A stretch of DNA of 64,000 nt from CAHJXF01 sp038240015 (GCA_038240015.1 JBBSEF010000003.1:60669-124668), one strand, 5' to 3'. Shown: positions 14,108 to 23,045, counted from the stretch's first letter. Numbers and translations: made by a program. Notes: generated from the sequence alone by a model not told the origin.

Positions 14108-16141
14108 TTACTTCGCGCGCTTCTTCGGCGGCAAGGGCTCATCGGTATTCTTCACCGGCGCATTCTTGATCGTCGCCAACAGTTCGGCGCAGTCGGCGTC
14201 TTTGCCCGGCGCGGTTTCGATCAAAGGCAGCAGCGCCGCGATCGGATTGATCAGGCCCAGCGCGATCGCCCCTCCGCCGCGTACGGCCAACGTGCCGTAA
14301 TCGGGCTTGATCTTCGGCGCTGCGAATGGGCCGCTCGCAAAGAACGGTGTGCGCAACACGACGATGCTCTTCTGCTTGGGCAACGGCGTGACCTTCAGAT
14401 CCAACTGTTCGTTTGCGAAGTTGGCGTTGCCGTCGATCCGGATCACGCTCAAGTCGGTGTCGATCAACGCGGTCTTGGTCGTCAGGTCGCCGTTGCTCAT
14501 CGCGAAATCGCCGAGCGCGCAGCGCACCTGCGAGCTCTGGTCGCCCAGCAGATAGCGCACGATCTGCGGTCCCTGAAGGCCGGCCAGCTCGAGCAGCAAC
14601 GAACTCAACTGGCCGCGACCCATCGCGATTTGCGCGGTGCCGTTCGACGTCCCCAGCATCGCCCCGATCGAGTTGCCGCGGCCGTCGAGCTTGACCGTGC
14701 CGTTGAGCCTTCCCAGCGATGCCCTCGAACTGTCGGTGAGCTTGGGCGTCAAGCGTGAAAGTCGAAGGTCGGTGAAGCGCGCGTCGACTTTCGCATGCAG
14801 CGGCGTGCTGCTGCCATCGAAGCGAAAGCTGCCGCCCATCTTGCCGTCGGCGAATCCGAACGTGAGCGGCGCAAACGACAACACGCGATCCTGCATCAAC
14901 ACGTGCATGTCGAGATCGTCGAAGGGAATCGAGCCTGCGTTCTTGATCGACTTGGCGGTGAAGCGCACGTCGGCATCTAGCGTGTCCCATTTTTCGGTGT
15001 CGAAGGTTTGTTGCGGCAGCAGTTTGTCGGACCTGGCCGCAACCGTCTGCGCTGCGGCCTTGTCACCCCCATTCGTCTTGCCGACCAATGGAGCCAGGTC
15101 GGTCAGATCGAGCTGCTTCGATACCATCGCGCCCGACAGGAACGGGCGCTTTCTTGTCGCGCTACGTTTTTCGAACGTGAGCGAACCCGCGATATCGCTC
15201 GCGCCCACGCGCCCCGTGAAGTCGTCGTAGTGATAGACGCCGTCGGCGAGGCGCAAGTGTCCGGCCGTTTGATAGGGCGGCGATGCGGGCAACGCGACGC
15301 CGACGATGCGCAGCCACTCGCCCAGGTTCTGGCCCGCGATCGAGACTTTCAGATCGGCGGCCTTGAGCGCCGCGAGCCCGGTGACCGTGCCGTCAGCCGA
15401 GACATGCGTCGCGCCGATCGTGGCCTTGGCGTTGAAGGGATAGGCGGTGCTCTTGTCCTGCAGCTTCAGCACGTCGCCGCCTTTGGCGTCGATCGCGAGC
15501 TTGAGGCCGTTCCATTTGCCGGCGGCTTTGGCGCCGATGCCGCGGGTGGCCCCGCCGCCTTGATTGTCGACGTTCTCTCCGCTCAGCGTTGCGAGGTCGA
15601 TCTGCACATCGGTGTTCTTGTGCTTGACCACATAGCTCACGTGGCCTTCTTGCAACGCGATCGCTTCGATCACGACCGCCGTGCTCGCGTCGCTTTGCTC
15701 CTTGTCGAAATACCAGTTGCGTTTTCCCTCAGCCGACTCTTCGAGATGCACCACCGGCTTGTCGACGATCAGGTGCGGCAGCACGACGCGCTTTTGCAGC
15801 AGGCTGACGAGGGAGATCGTCGAGTCGACGTGATCGACGCTCGCCATTTGCGGCGTCGATGCCCATGCCGGATTGCCCAACCTGAGACCATCGATCGTGA
15901 CGCGCGGACCTTGCAGCCAATAGAGCCAGACGTCGCCGTCGATAGCGAAGCTGCGGCCGGTGCCGTTCTGCACCTTGGAGACGATGGTGTCGCGCAGGAA
16001 GTTCAGCTTCCATGGAAAGAGGAAGGACGCGCAGAGGGCGAGCAGGATGACCACGGGCGCCCACCACCAGGAGATGCGGCGTTTTTTTCGCGGAGTCGTT
16101 TCGAATATAGGCATCGCTTTGTGATGACCGGAACAGGTCAT
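14108..16141 (-). CDS. AsmA-family protein
   Basis: 677 residues. An N-terminal membrane segment (WWWAPVVILLALCASFLFPW) is followed by the AsmA opening (LNFLRDTIVSKVQNGTGRSFAIDGDVWLYWLQGPRVTIDGLRLGNPAW), a long periplasmic beta-rich region and a C-terminal AsmA_2-like part (SLLLELAGLQGPQIVRYLLGD ... FASGPFAAPKIKPDYG). AsmA-like proteins span the periplasm and are implicated in phospholipid transfer to the outer membrane. Two starts compete: 16141 has GAGGAA 3 bases upstream; 16114 (MPIFETTPRKKRR) gives a more typical N-terminus. It is the last gene of the minus-strand run beginning at lspA. Confidence 0.88.
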   Translation of the reverse strand: MTCSGHHKAMPIFETTPRKKRRISWWWAPVVILLALCASFLFPWKLNFLRDTIVSKVQNGTGRSFAIDGDVWLYWLQGPRVTIDGLRLGNPAWASTPQMASVDHVDSTISLVSLLQKRVVLPHLIVDKPVVHLEESAEGKRNWYFDKEQSDASTAVVIEAIALQEGHVSYVVKHKNTDVQIDLATLSGENVDNQGGGATRGIGAKAAGKWNGLKLAIDAKGGDVLKLQDKSTAYPFNAKATIGATHVSADGTVTGLAALKAADLKVSIAGQNLGEWLRIVGVALPASPPYQTAGHLRLADGVYHYDDFTGRVGASDIAGSLTFEKRSATRKRPFLSGAMVSKQLDLTDLAPLVGKTNGGDKAAAQTVAARSDKLLPQQTFDTEKWDTLDADVRFTAKSIKNAGSIPFDDLDMHVLMQDRVLSFAPLTFGFADGKMGGSFRFDGSSTPLHAKVDARFTDLRLSRLTPKLTDSSRASLGRLNGTVKLDGRGNSIGAMLGTSNGTAQIAMGRGQLSSLLLELAGLQGPQIVRYLLGDQSSQVRCALGDFAMSNGDLTTKTALIDTDLSVIRIDGNANFANEQLDLKVTPLPKQKSIVVLRTPFFASGPFAAPKIKPDYGTLAVRGGGAIALGLINPIAALLPLIETAPGKDADCAELLATIKNAPVKNTDEPLPPKKRAK

Positions 16142-16172
16142 GGTTCCTCGGACAAAACCCCATGCGCCGGAA

Positions 16173-16631
16173 TCAGGCGCGCCCCGAACTGCCGAACCCG
16201 CCCGTGCCGCGATGGGTGGACTCGAACTCGTCGACGATCTCGAACTCGGCCTGCACCACCGGCACGATCACGAGTTGCGCGATGCGCTCGAAGGGTTCGA
16301 GCGTGAACGACGTCGCGCCGCGATTCCAGACGCTGACCATCAACTGACCCTGGTAATCGGAGTCGATTAGGCCGACCAGATTGCCGAGCACGATGCCGTG
16401 CTTGTGGCCCAAGCCCGATCGCGGCAGGATCATCGCCGCGTAGCCCGGGTCTTCGATGTGGATCGCAAGGCCGGTCGGCACCAGCGTCGTCGCGCCGGGC
16501 GCGAGCGTCAGCGGCGCTTCGACCATCGCGCGCAGGTCGAGACCCGCGCTGCCTGTCGTCGCGTAGCTCGGCATCAGGTCGGCGACGCGGTCGGCGATGC
16601 GCGGATCGAGGATGCGGACGGCGAGTTTCAT
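16173..16631 (-). CDS. dut: Deoxyuridine 5'-triphosphate nucleotidohydrolase (dUTPase)
   Basis: 152 residues, typical for the trimeric dUTPase. All five motifs are visible: GSAGLDLRA, MILPRSGLGHKHG, GLIDSDYQGQL, FERIAQLVIVPV and the C-terminal arm RGTGGFGSSG. It converts dUTP to dUMP, limiting uracil in DNA and feeding thymidylate synthesis. Its ATG overlaps the stop of the upstream oxidoreductase (ATGA). In many betaproteobacteria dut lies near coaBC, as it does here. Confidence 0.98.
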   Translation of the reverse strand: MKLAVRILDPRIADRVADLMPSYATTGSAGLDLRAMVEAPLTLAPGATTLVPTGLAIHIEDPGYAAMILPRSGLGHKHGIVLGNLVGLIDSDYQGQLMVSVWNRGATSFTLEPFERIAQLVIVPVVQAEFEIVDEFESTHRGTGGFGSSGRA

Positions 16632-17665
16632 TGGCGTGAAAGTTCAAACGCTTCCGCGAGCAATTCGTACGAACGCAGACGCGCCCTGTAGCTCGCGGCC
16701 ACCGTGAGCACGACGATTTCGTCGGCCGCAAACTCTTCTTGCAATTCAAGCAGGCGCTCGGCGACCACCGCCGGTGTGCCGACGACGCTGCGCGGTCTTT
16801 CGCGAACGATCACCGCGAGTTCGCGTGCGCCGATTTGTCCGCTTTCGAAAACCTCGCGCGCTTCTTCGAGATTGGGAACGTTCGCATTGAGTCCGAGCGC
16901 CATTTGCAGACGACGCAGATCGACCGCGCGCGACAGGGCCATCGCATCTTCATCGTTATCCGCGCAAATCGCGAAGACCGCGACCGCGCTGTACGGTGCA
17001 GGTTCAGCTTCACGCGCGACGAAATGATTTCGATACGCGCGTGCGACTTCGCTGCCGCCGGCCGCGTTGATGAACTGCGCGAACGCGAATCGATAGCCGA
17101 GCTTCGCGGCGAGCGCGCCGCCGAAGTCCGACGAGCCGAGCATCCACAATTGCGGGCGCGTATCGACCGCGGGTTGCAGCAACACGCCGTGCGCCAGATG
17201 ATCGTCAGGCAACGATGGGTCACCCGGCGCGAGCAGCATGGCCAACTCTTCGGCCTGCTGCGGAAAGAATTCTCCTCGGTTGTATTCGCCTGCAGCGACG
17301 GCTTGCGCCGTGCGTTGATCGCCGCCGGGCGCGCGTCCCACCCCCAGATCGACGCGATTCGGGAACAGCGCTTCGAGCATCAGGAATTGTTCGGCGAGTT
17401 TGAACGGACTGTAATAGGGCAGCATCACGCCGCCCGAGCCGATGCGTATGCGCTGTGTGGCTGCGCCGATGCGCGCGAGCATGACCTCGGGTGCGGGATT
17501 GGCGACCGACTGCAAGCCGTGATGCTCGGCACACCAGAAGCGCGTGTAGCCCAGATCGTCGGCCAGCATTGCGAGTTCGACCGTCGCCGCGACCGCATCG
17601 GCGACGCTATGCCCGGAGATGACGGGCGTCTGATCGAGGACCGAGAGTAGCGCGCGACGGGTCAC
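16628..17665 (-). CDS. LLM-class (luciferase-like) flavin-dependent oxidoreductase
   Basis: 345 residues from the GTG at 17665. Family features: LSVLDQTPVISGHSVADAV, LADDLGYTRFWCAEHHGLQSVANPAPEVMLARIGAAT, RIRIGSGGVMLPYYSPFKLAEQFLMLEALFPNRVDLGVGRAPGGDQRTA and LWMLGSSDFGGALAAKLGYRFAFAQF. These match the MsnO8/YhbW-like LLM subgroup, which uses reduced FMN and oxygen; substrate unknown. AAGGG about 7 bases ahead of GTG supports the start. It lies 1 base from the upstream gene's stop and overlaps dut. Confidence 0.88.
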   Translation of the reverse strand: MTRRALLSVLDQTPVISGHSVADAVAATVELAMLADDLGYTRFWCAEHHGLQSVANPAPEVMLARIGAATQRIRIGSGGVMLPYYSPFKLAEQFLMLEALFPNRVDLGVGRAPGGDQRTAQAVAAGEYNRGEFFPQQAEELAMLLAPGDPSLPDDHLAHGVLLQPAVDTRPQLWMLGSSDFGGALAAKLGYRFAFAQFINAAGGSEVARAYRNHFVAREAEPAPYSAVAVFAICADNDEDAMALSRAVDLRRLQMALGLNANVPNLEEAREVFESGQIGARELAVIVRERPRSVVGTPAVVAERLLELQEEFAADEIVVLTVAASYRARLRSYELLAEAFELSRQ

Positions 17666-17666
17666 G

Positions 17667-18269
17667 TCAACCCTTGACCTTGATGCGTGAAGACGCGCGC
17701 TGCGTGGCGGCGGTCGCAAACACATCGGCCGGTGACGCGGCGACCGAAGGCTCGGACTTTGCACCGAGTCGCTTGATCGCCCACGACAGCAGCGCGACGC
17801 CCGCGACGATGAACAACAGGTTGGTGCTGCGACCCAGGATCCCCATCAGGACCAGGATGACGCCTGCCGCAATTCCCATCGCACTGACGACGGTTCCGAC
17901 AGCGGGTACCGCGCCCAGCTGATTGTCATGCGTCATCATCGCGGACGCGATCGCAGTCGCCGCGGCTGTCGATAGCGTCGATGTCGAAAGCGTCGAGCTA
18001 TTCGAGGATGACGGATAGGGCTTGGCAAGAAAGTCGGCGCCGGTCTTCGCATCGCGCGAGCGCTCGTGCGGCGCCTTGAACGCAGGCGCGGTCATCGGGC
18101 GCTTGCGAGCATCGGTTGCCGCACGCTGCCGATCGAGCGTCTCGCGATTCTCGGCACCGGCGCCCGAAGACATCGTCGCTGCGACCAACGCCGCCGCGCG
18201 CTCGGCCATCAACGCGTCGATGTAGCGGACGTAGTCGCCGTCCGGCGGCCCGTTGTCGAAGCGGATCAT
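17667..18269 (-). CDS. Hypothetical protein with two C-terminal membrane segments
   Basis: 200 residues; not assigned to a named family. The N-terminal ~95 residues are hydrophilic and Ala/Ser/Thr-rich, with a low-complexity SSSNSSTLSTSTLSTAAATA stretch. Two hydrophobic helices follow: VGTVVSAMGIAAGVILVLMG and LLFIVAGVALLSWAI, then a basic C-terminal tail. Its ATG overlaps the coaBC stop (ATGA), and the next gene starts 1 base after its stop, so it is embedded in the coaBC-dut operon. Probably an inner-membrane protein; role unknown. Confidence 0.7.
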   Translation of the reverse strand: MIRFDNGPPDGDYVRYIDALMAERAAALVAATMSSGAGAENRETLDRQRAATDARKRPMTAPAFKAPHERSRDAKTGADFLAKPYPSSSNSSTLSTSTLSTAAATAIASAMMTHDNQLGAVPAVGTVVSAMGIAAGVILVLMGILGRSTNLLFIVAGVALLSWAIKRLGAKSEPSVAASPADVFATAATQRASSRIKVKG

Positions 18270-19483
18270 CGCGAGATCGGAGCGACGCCGGCCCGCATGC
18301 GCTCCGCGATCGCCGCAACGAGCTCGCGCGCGAGAGTCAGCTTGTCGGCGCGCGCCAGCGGCGTGCGGCCGTTCGCGTCGTAGAGCGTGAGCGCGTTCTC
18401 GTCCTGACCGAAGGCCTGGTGCGCGTGATTGCCCACGATCAGTTGAACGCGCTTCTTCGCGCGTTTGGCTTCCGCGTTCGCATCGAGGTCATCGGTTTCC
18501 GCGGCGAAGCCGACGCAGTAGGGCGCATGAGGCAATGCGGCGACCGAGGCCAGGATGTCGGGGTTGAGCGCAAAATCCAGTGCGGGCGCGCCGCTTTGGT
18601 CGGCGCTCTTCTTGAGCTTCTGCTTGGCGACGTTGACGACATGCCAGTCGGCCACGGCCGCAACCGCGATGAAGCAGTCGGCGTCGGTCACTTGCTGCAT
18701 CACCGCCGCATGCATCTCGCGCGCCGTCTCGACATCGATGCGCGTCACGCCGCGCGGCGTCGTCAACGACGTCGGGCCCGACACCAACGTCACGACCGCG
18801 CCCGCTTCGCGCGCCGCGCGCGCAACCGCAAAACCCATCTTGCCCGACGAATGATTGGTGATCGCGCGCACCGGGTCGATCGCTTCCTTCGTCGGCCCCG
18901 CCGTGATCAACACGCGCTTGCCTGCAAAAACTTTCGGCTGGAAGAATGCGATCAGGTCTTCGAGAATCTCGTGCGGCTCGAGCATGCGGCCGTCGCCGAC
19001 TTCGCCGCACGCCTGATCGCCCGCCGTCGGGCCGAGCACGATCGCGCCATCGGCCGCGACTTGCGTCGCGTTGCGTTGCGTGACCGGGTTCGCCCACATC
19101 TGGCGATTCATTGCAGGTGCAATCAGCAAGGGACATTCGCGCGCGACGCACAGCGTTGTGAGCAGATCGTCGCAAAGGCCGTGCGCCAGCTTCGCGATGA
19201 AGTCGGCCGATGCGGGCACGACGACGATCGCATCGGCGTCGCGTGACAGATCGATGTGCGCCATGTTGTTGGGCTGGCGCGAGTCCCATTGATCGGTGAA
19301 CACCGCGCGGCCGGTCAGGGCCTGCATCGTCACCGGCGTGATGAAGTGGGTCGCCGCCTCGGTCATCACCACTTGAAGCGTCGCGCCGTGGTCCTGCAAG
19401 CGCCGCGCGAGTTCGGCCGACTTGTATGCGGCGATGCCGCCGGTCAGTCCGAGGACGAGATGTTTTCCTGCGAGATCGTTCAT
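18266..19483 (-). CDS. coaBC: Bifunctional phosphopantothenoylcysteine decarboxylase / phosphopantothenate--cysteine ligase
   Basis: 405 residues, normal for Dfp/CoaBC, starting MNDLAGKHLVLGLTGGIAAYKSAELARRL. The N-terminal flavodoxin-like CoaC part carries the FMN-binding GGIAAYK, active-site His in NMAHIDLSRDAD and the PAMNRQMW motif. The C-terminal CoaB ligase part carries VLITAGPTKEAIDPVRAITNHSSGKMGFAVA and FAAETDDLD. It makes 4'-phosphopantetheine for coenzyme A. It lies 2 bases after lspA and overlaps the membrane-protein gene. Confidence 0.97.
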   Translation of the reverse strand: MNDLAGKHLVLGLTGGIAAYKSAELARRLQDHGATLQVVMTEAATHFITPVTMQALTGRAVFTDQWDSRQPNNMAHIDLSRDADAIVVVPASADFIAKLAHGLCDDLLTTLCVARECPLLIAPAMNRQMWANPVTQRNATQVAADGAIVLGPTAGDQACGEVGDGRMLEPHEILEDLIAFFQPKVFAGKRVLITAGPTKEAIDPVRAITNHSSGKMGFAVARAAREAGAVVTLVSGPTSLTTPRGVTRIDVETAREMHAAVMQQVTDADCFIAVAAVADWHVVNVAKQKLKKSADQSGAPALDFALNPDILASVAALPHAPYCVGFAAETDDLDANAEAKRAKKRVQLIVGNHAHQAFGQDENALTLYDANGRTPLARADKLTLARELVAAIAERMRAGVAPISR

Positions 19484-19485
19484 CG

Positions 19486-19986
19486 TCAACGTGCGCGACG
19501 AACGCGCAGTAACTCGTCGAGGATCAAGAGTACCGCGCCGATGGTGATCGCGCTGTCGGCGACGTTGAAAGCGGGAAAGCTCCAGTCGCGGAAATAGAAC
19601 AGCAGGAAGTCCACGACGTGCCCGTGGATCAGCCGGTCGATCACATTGCCGAGCGCGCCGCCCGCGATCAGCGCGAGCGCGCACGAGAACAGGCGTTGCG
19701 AGGAATGCTTCGCGAGCATGAAGACGATGAAGAGCGCCGCGACCACGCCGATGATCGTGAAGAACCAGCGCTGCCAGCCGCCCGCGCTCGACAGAAAGCT
19801 GAACGCCGCGCCCTTGTTGTAAAGCAGCGTGAGGTCGAAGAAGCCGTGGATGATTTCCTTGCGCGCGCCGTAGGCGAACGTTTTGGCGATGCCGATCTTG
19901 GTCAGTTGATCGATGACGATCACGACCACGATCAACGCAAGCCACGGCACGATGCCGCGACCGCGGGGACGAAAAGCTTTGGGCAT
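19486..19986 (-). CDS. lspA: Lipoprotein signal peptidase (signal peptidase II)
   Basis: 166 residues from ATG 19986 (MPKAFRPRGRG). Four membrane helices are evident. The aspartyl protease residues sit in NVIDRLIHGHVVDFL and FPAFNVADSAIT, and GAAFSFL is the other conserved element. It cleaves lipoprotein signal peptides after diacylglyceryl transfer. The open frame extends upstream to 20091, but that part has no family similarity. ileS, the usual upstream partner, is not next to it; lspA instead heads the coaBC run and is divergent from xerD. Confidence 0.96.
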   Translation of the reverse strand: MPKAFRPRGRGIVPWLALIVVVIVIDQLTKIGIAKTFAYGARKEIIHGFFDLTLLYNKGAAFSFLSSAGGWQRWFFTIIGVVAALFIVFMLAKHSSQRLFSCALALIAGGALGNVIDRLIHGHVVDFLLFYFRDWSFPAFNVADSAITIGAVLLILDELLRVRRAR

Positions 19987-20083
19987 CGAGGACGTCGGTG
20001 AGAATGAATCGGGATGAACTCTGAGAGCGGCGGATGATAACCGAGGGGTTCGGATTCCTTTCGTTCCGCGCAAGGGGAGGCCC

Positions 20084-21052
20084 ATGCACAATCACGCCAT
20101 GGCCTCCACGATTTCATCGCCTGCCGATTCGACCCTGGTCACGAGCCTCGCATCGATCGACGCCTTTTGCGACGCGGTCTGGCTCGAAGACGGGCTCGCG
20201 AAGAACACGCTCGACGCCTATCGACGCGACCTGACCCTGTTCGCACGCTGGCTGGCGGAGCGCAACACCCCGATTGCCGATGCGAAGGAGACCGAGCTGG
20301 CGGCTTACGTCGCCGCGCGGCATCGCGCGTCGCAGGCGAGCAGCGCCAATCGCCGGCTCGCCGTGCTTCGGCGCTTCTATCGGCATCTGCTGCGTAGCGA
20401 CCCGTCGCGCGGCGATCCCACGCGGCGCCTGTCGACCGCGAGGCGGTCGCAGCGATTTCCGAAGACGCTGTCCGAAGCGCAAATCGACGCGCTGCTCGCC
20501 GCGCCCGACATCGACACGCCGCTCGGACTTCGCGATCGCGCGATGCTCGAGCTGATGTACGCAAGCGGTCTGCGCGTCTCCGAGCTCGTGACCTTGCACA
20601 CGCTCCGGGTCGGTCTCGATCAAGGCGTGGTGCGCGTCGTCGGCAAAGGCGACAAGGAACGCCTCGTGCCGATGGGTGAAGCCGCGCGCGAATGGATCAC
20701 GCGCTACCTGGACGAGGCGCGGCCGATACTCGCCAACGGGCGTGCGCTCGATGCGTTGTTCATCACCGCGCGCCGCGTGAGCAAAAACGCGAACGAACGC
20801 GACGGCGGCATGACGCGGCAGATGTTCTGGAAGCTCATCAAGCGCCACGCGATCAACGCGGGCATCGCAGCGCCGCTGTCGCCGCATACCTTGAGGCACG
20901 CGTTCGCGACGCACCTGCTCAATCACGGCGCCGATCTTCGGGTCGTTCAGTTGCTGCTCGGTCATGCGGACATTTCAACCACGCAGATCTACACGCACGT
21001 TGCGCGAGCGCGCTTGAAGGCGTTGCACGCGAAACATCATCCGCGCGGGTGA
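20084..21052 (+). CDS. xerD: Site-specific tyrosine recombinase XerD
   Basis: 322 residues. An N-terminal SAM-like core-binding domain (FCDAVWLEDGLAKNTLDAYRRDLTLFARWL) precedes the catalytic domain with Arg (ASGLRVSELVTL), Lys (GKGDKERLVP), HTLRHAFATHLLNHGADLR, the second His (LLGHADISTTQIYTHV) and the nucleophilic Tyr of IYTHV. With XerC it resolves chromosome dimers at dif. The sequence AGGGGAGG lies just before ATG 20084; a second ATG at 20099 is possible. Divergent from lspA over 97 bases. Confidence 0.95.
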   Translation: MHNHAMASTISSPADSTLVTSLASIDAFCDAVWLEDGLAKNTLDAYRRDLTLFARWLAERNTPIADAKETELAAYVAARHRASQASSANRRLAVLRRFYRHLLRSDPSRGDPTRRLSTARRSQRFPKTLSEAQIDALLAAPDIDTPLGLRDRAMLELMYASGLRVSELVTLHTLRVGLDQGVVRVVGKGDKERLVPMGEAAREWITRYLDEARPILANGRALDALFITARRVSKNANERDGGMTRQMFWKLIKRHAINAGIAAPLSPHTLRHAFATHLLNHGADLRVVQLLLGHADISTTQIYTHVARARLKALHAKHHPRG

Positions 21053-21104
21053 CGCGCGGGTTGCGGGTTCTGTCGCAACAAGCGCGAGGTGGTAGGGTCG
21101 GCCG

Positions 21105-21356
21105 ATGCGAATTGACCCGAAAACGATGATCGCGGCCTTGCGTCAGGCGATCAAGCGCGTTCACTATCCGGCGGAGATCATGCGGGTAAGCGTGCGCTGG
21201 TACGTGGCTTACCCGCTGAGCCCGCGCCACCTCGAAGAGATAATGGCCGACAGCGGTCTTCCCATCGAGCTGCGCCAGTTGAAGTACCTCAACAACGTCA
21301 TCGAGCAAGACCATCGAGCCGCGGCGGTGTCGCGGGTGATCGCGGCGAAGGTCTGA
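21105..21356 (+). pseudogene. IS6-family transposase remnant, internally deleted
   Basis: 83 codons. The N-terminal part VHYPAEIMRVSVRWYVAYPLSPRHLEEIMADSG resembles the start of IS6-type transposases, and LKYLNNVIEQDHRA resembles the late KYLNNxIEQDHR segment next to the catalytic Glu. The ~150 residues between, with the DDE Asp residues, are missing, and the C-terminus ends in an unrelated tail. No terminal inverted repeats were recognised. It lies between xerD and an AbrB/PemK toxin-antitoxin pair and marks past transposition there. Confidence 0.8.
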
Positions 21357-21359
21357 CGA

Positions 21360-21417
21360 TTGACGAGGCTCAAAACAGGCTTTAATATCTCCAATGCGTA
21401 TTCCGTATTACGTATTG
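21360..21417 (+). promoter_or_regulatory. Promoter and operator of the AbrB/PemK toxin-antitoxin pair
   Basis: TTGACG (21360) and TAATAT (21383) are 17 bases apart. Immediately downstream is an imperfect palindrome, CAATGCGTA (21392..21400) and TACGTATTG (21409..21417) with an 8-base spacer and one mismatch; CGTATT occurs three times within it. GAGGAG follows (about 21419) and then the antitoxin ATG at 21429. The palindrome at the predicted start site fits autorepression by the AbrB-fold antitoxin. Confidence 0.68.
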
Positions 21418-21428
21418 CGAGGAGCCGT

Positions 21429-21653
21429 ATGACTATTTCGAAAGTCACAACCAAATATCAGGCGACCATTCCCAAGGAAGTCCGCGAGTTCCTGGGTGTC
21501 AGGCAGGGCGATGCCGTCGCCTATGAAATCCACGGCGATGAAGTCAAGCTGAGACGCGCATCGCCGCTCGACCTCGCGTATCACGGCGCGGTCGCCGCGA
21601 CCCTGACCGAATGGAATTCCAGGGCCGACGACGATGCCTACCGCGATCTCTGA
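21429..21653 (+). CDS. AbrB/MazE-family antitoxin
   Basis: 74 residues. The N-terminal MTISKVTTKYQATIPKEVREFLGVRQGDAVAYEIHGDEVKLRRA is a clear SpoVT/AbrB swapped-hairpin domain that binds DNA as a dimer. The C-terminal ~30 residues (DLAYHGAVAATLTEWNSRADDDAYRDL) form the acidic toxin-binding tail. GAGGAG precedes the ATG. Its end overlaps the toxin gene by 20 bases. Confidence 0.9.
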   Translation: MTISKVTTKYQATIPKEVREFLGVRQGDAVAYEIHGDEVKLRRASPLDLAYHGAVAATLTEWNSRADDDAYRDL

Positions 21654-22020
21654 TCTTATCGAGCTGTCGCGCTTCGATGTCGTGGTGGTTCCCTTTCCCT
21701 TCACCGACAAGGCAGCCGCCAAGCGACGGCCTGCACTCGTGATTTCGAACCCATCCGCGTTCAACCGCCGCGCGGCTCACAGTGTGATGGCGATGATCAC
21801 GAGCGCGGACAACGCGTCGTGGCCGCTCGATGTGCTCCTGACGAATCTTGCGTCCGCAGGATTGCCGTCGCCGTCGGTGGTGCGCATGAAGCTCTTCACG
21901 CTCGATCACCGCTTCGTGATCCGCAAATCCGGGCGACTTGCGACGCGCGATGCGACCTCGGTCGAGGCAGCGCTCGCTGCTTTGTTGTTGCCCAGAAACG
22001 CTCGCGCCGGCAAGTCCTGA
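21634..22020 (+). CDS. PemK/MazF-family endoribonuclease toxin
   Basis: 128 residues. The family opening RFDVVVVPFPFTDKAAAKRRPALVIS is intact, including the Pro/Phe/Thr loop and the conserved Arg before PALV, followed by MAMITSADNASWPLDV and VVRMKLFTLDHRFV (the conserved Ser/Thr/Arg region). MazF-type toxins cleave mRNA at short motifs. The start at ATG 21634 lies inside the antitoxin gene, consistent with coupling. Confidence 0.9.
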   Translation: MPTAISDLIELSRFDVVVVPFPFTDKAAAKRRPALVISNPSAFNRRAAHSVMAMITSADNASWPLDVLLTNLASAGLPSPSVVRMKLFTLDHRFVIRKSGRLATRDATSVEAALAALLLPRNARAGKS

Positions 22021-22052
22021 GCGACAGGCCTGGCGGTTGGTCGCGTCGTGGC

Positions 22053-23009
22053 TCAACGACTGCGGTGATAACCCTTCGACCCGATCGCGCGCGTCAGCTC
22101 GCTGCGAAAATCCTCGCCGGCCCCGAGCCTTACGATCGATGACGCGAAGTCGTACTGCGGAGTCCAGCCGAGTTCGCTGCGGGCCTTGTCGTTGACATAG
22201 ACGCGGTCGATCGCATCGAGCATGGTCCAGCCGCGCCCCGCATATTCGGCCTCGTAAGCCGGGACGCGGCGTTTCGCGACTGCGGCTGCATGATGACGGA
22301 GCTCGTGCAGATCGTCTTTCGTGAACGGCGACGTCGCGCTGACGATGTAGCGGCCGAAGCCGATCGCTCGCGCCTTCTCGATCGCGAGCAGATGCGCGTC
22401 GACGATGTCCTCGATGTCGGCGCGGCGGTAGAGCAGTTCGTTCACCTTGAGGTTCGCGTCTTCATGGGCGTTGCGTCGCTCGGGAAGGTCATCGTCCTCG
22501 GGAAAGAAACGCGAAGTGCGCAACACGATGCACGACAGCCCGTGCAGGCAATGCATCAACTCGCACAGATTTTCCGCTGCGATCTTGGTGACGCCGTAGA
22601 TGTTCTTCGGGATCGGCGTGACGTCTTCGGTGATCCACGCGGCTGGTTCGCTGGTCGGCGGGGTCAGCGCATGGCCGTAGGTACTGGTCGTGCTCGTGAA
22701 CACGAAGACCTGCACGCCGGCTGCCAGGGCTTCTTCGAGCAGATTCAGCGTGCCGGTGATGTTGACGTCCACGAAGTCCTGGCGCGTGTGCGTCCCAATG
22801 TGCGGCTTGTGCAGCGTCGCCGCGTGCAGCACGGCGTCGATGCCACGCATCGCATCGGCGACGAAGGCGCGATCGACGATCGAGCCGACCGCATCGGTAT
22901 GGGCCGAGCGCAATAAATCGATGCCGACGGTGCGATGCGACGACTTGCGCAGCGTGCGCACCAGCGCTTCGCCGAGATGGCCGGCGCTTCCGGTGACGAG
23001 GATATTCAA
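22053..23009 (-). CDS. NAD(P)-dependent epimerase/dehydratase (extended SDR)
   Basis: 318 residues. N-terminal Rossmann motif TGSAGHLGEALVR, active-site Thr/Ser region FTSTTSTYG, the YxxxK motif as NIYGVTKIAAENL, and VLRTSRFFPEDDD further along. The family acts on nucleotide sugars or similar carbonyls; substrate cannot be told. It is the last gene on the minus strand after the TetR-led group, with a 36-base gap to the SRPBCC gene, so it may belong to that operon. Confidence 0.88.
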   Translation of the reverse strand: MNILVTGSAGHLGEALVRTLRKSSHRTVGIDLLRSAHTDAVGSIVDRAFVADAMRGIDAVLHAATLHKPHIGTHTRQDFVDVNITGTLNLLEEALAAGVQVFVFTSTTSTYGHALTPPTSEPAAWITEDVTPIPKNIYGVTKIAAENLCELMHCLHGLSCIVLRTSRFFPEDDDLPERRNAHEDANLKVNELLYRRADIEDIVDAHLLAIEKARAIGFGRYIVSATSPFTKDDLHELRHHAAAVAKRRVPAYEAEYAGRGWTMLDAIDRVYVNDKARSELGWTPQYDFASSIVRLGAGEDFRSELTRAIGSKGYHRSR

Positions 23010-23045
23010 GACGCGGGCAACCGGTCCATGCTGCGCGTCGAACGC

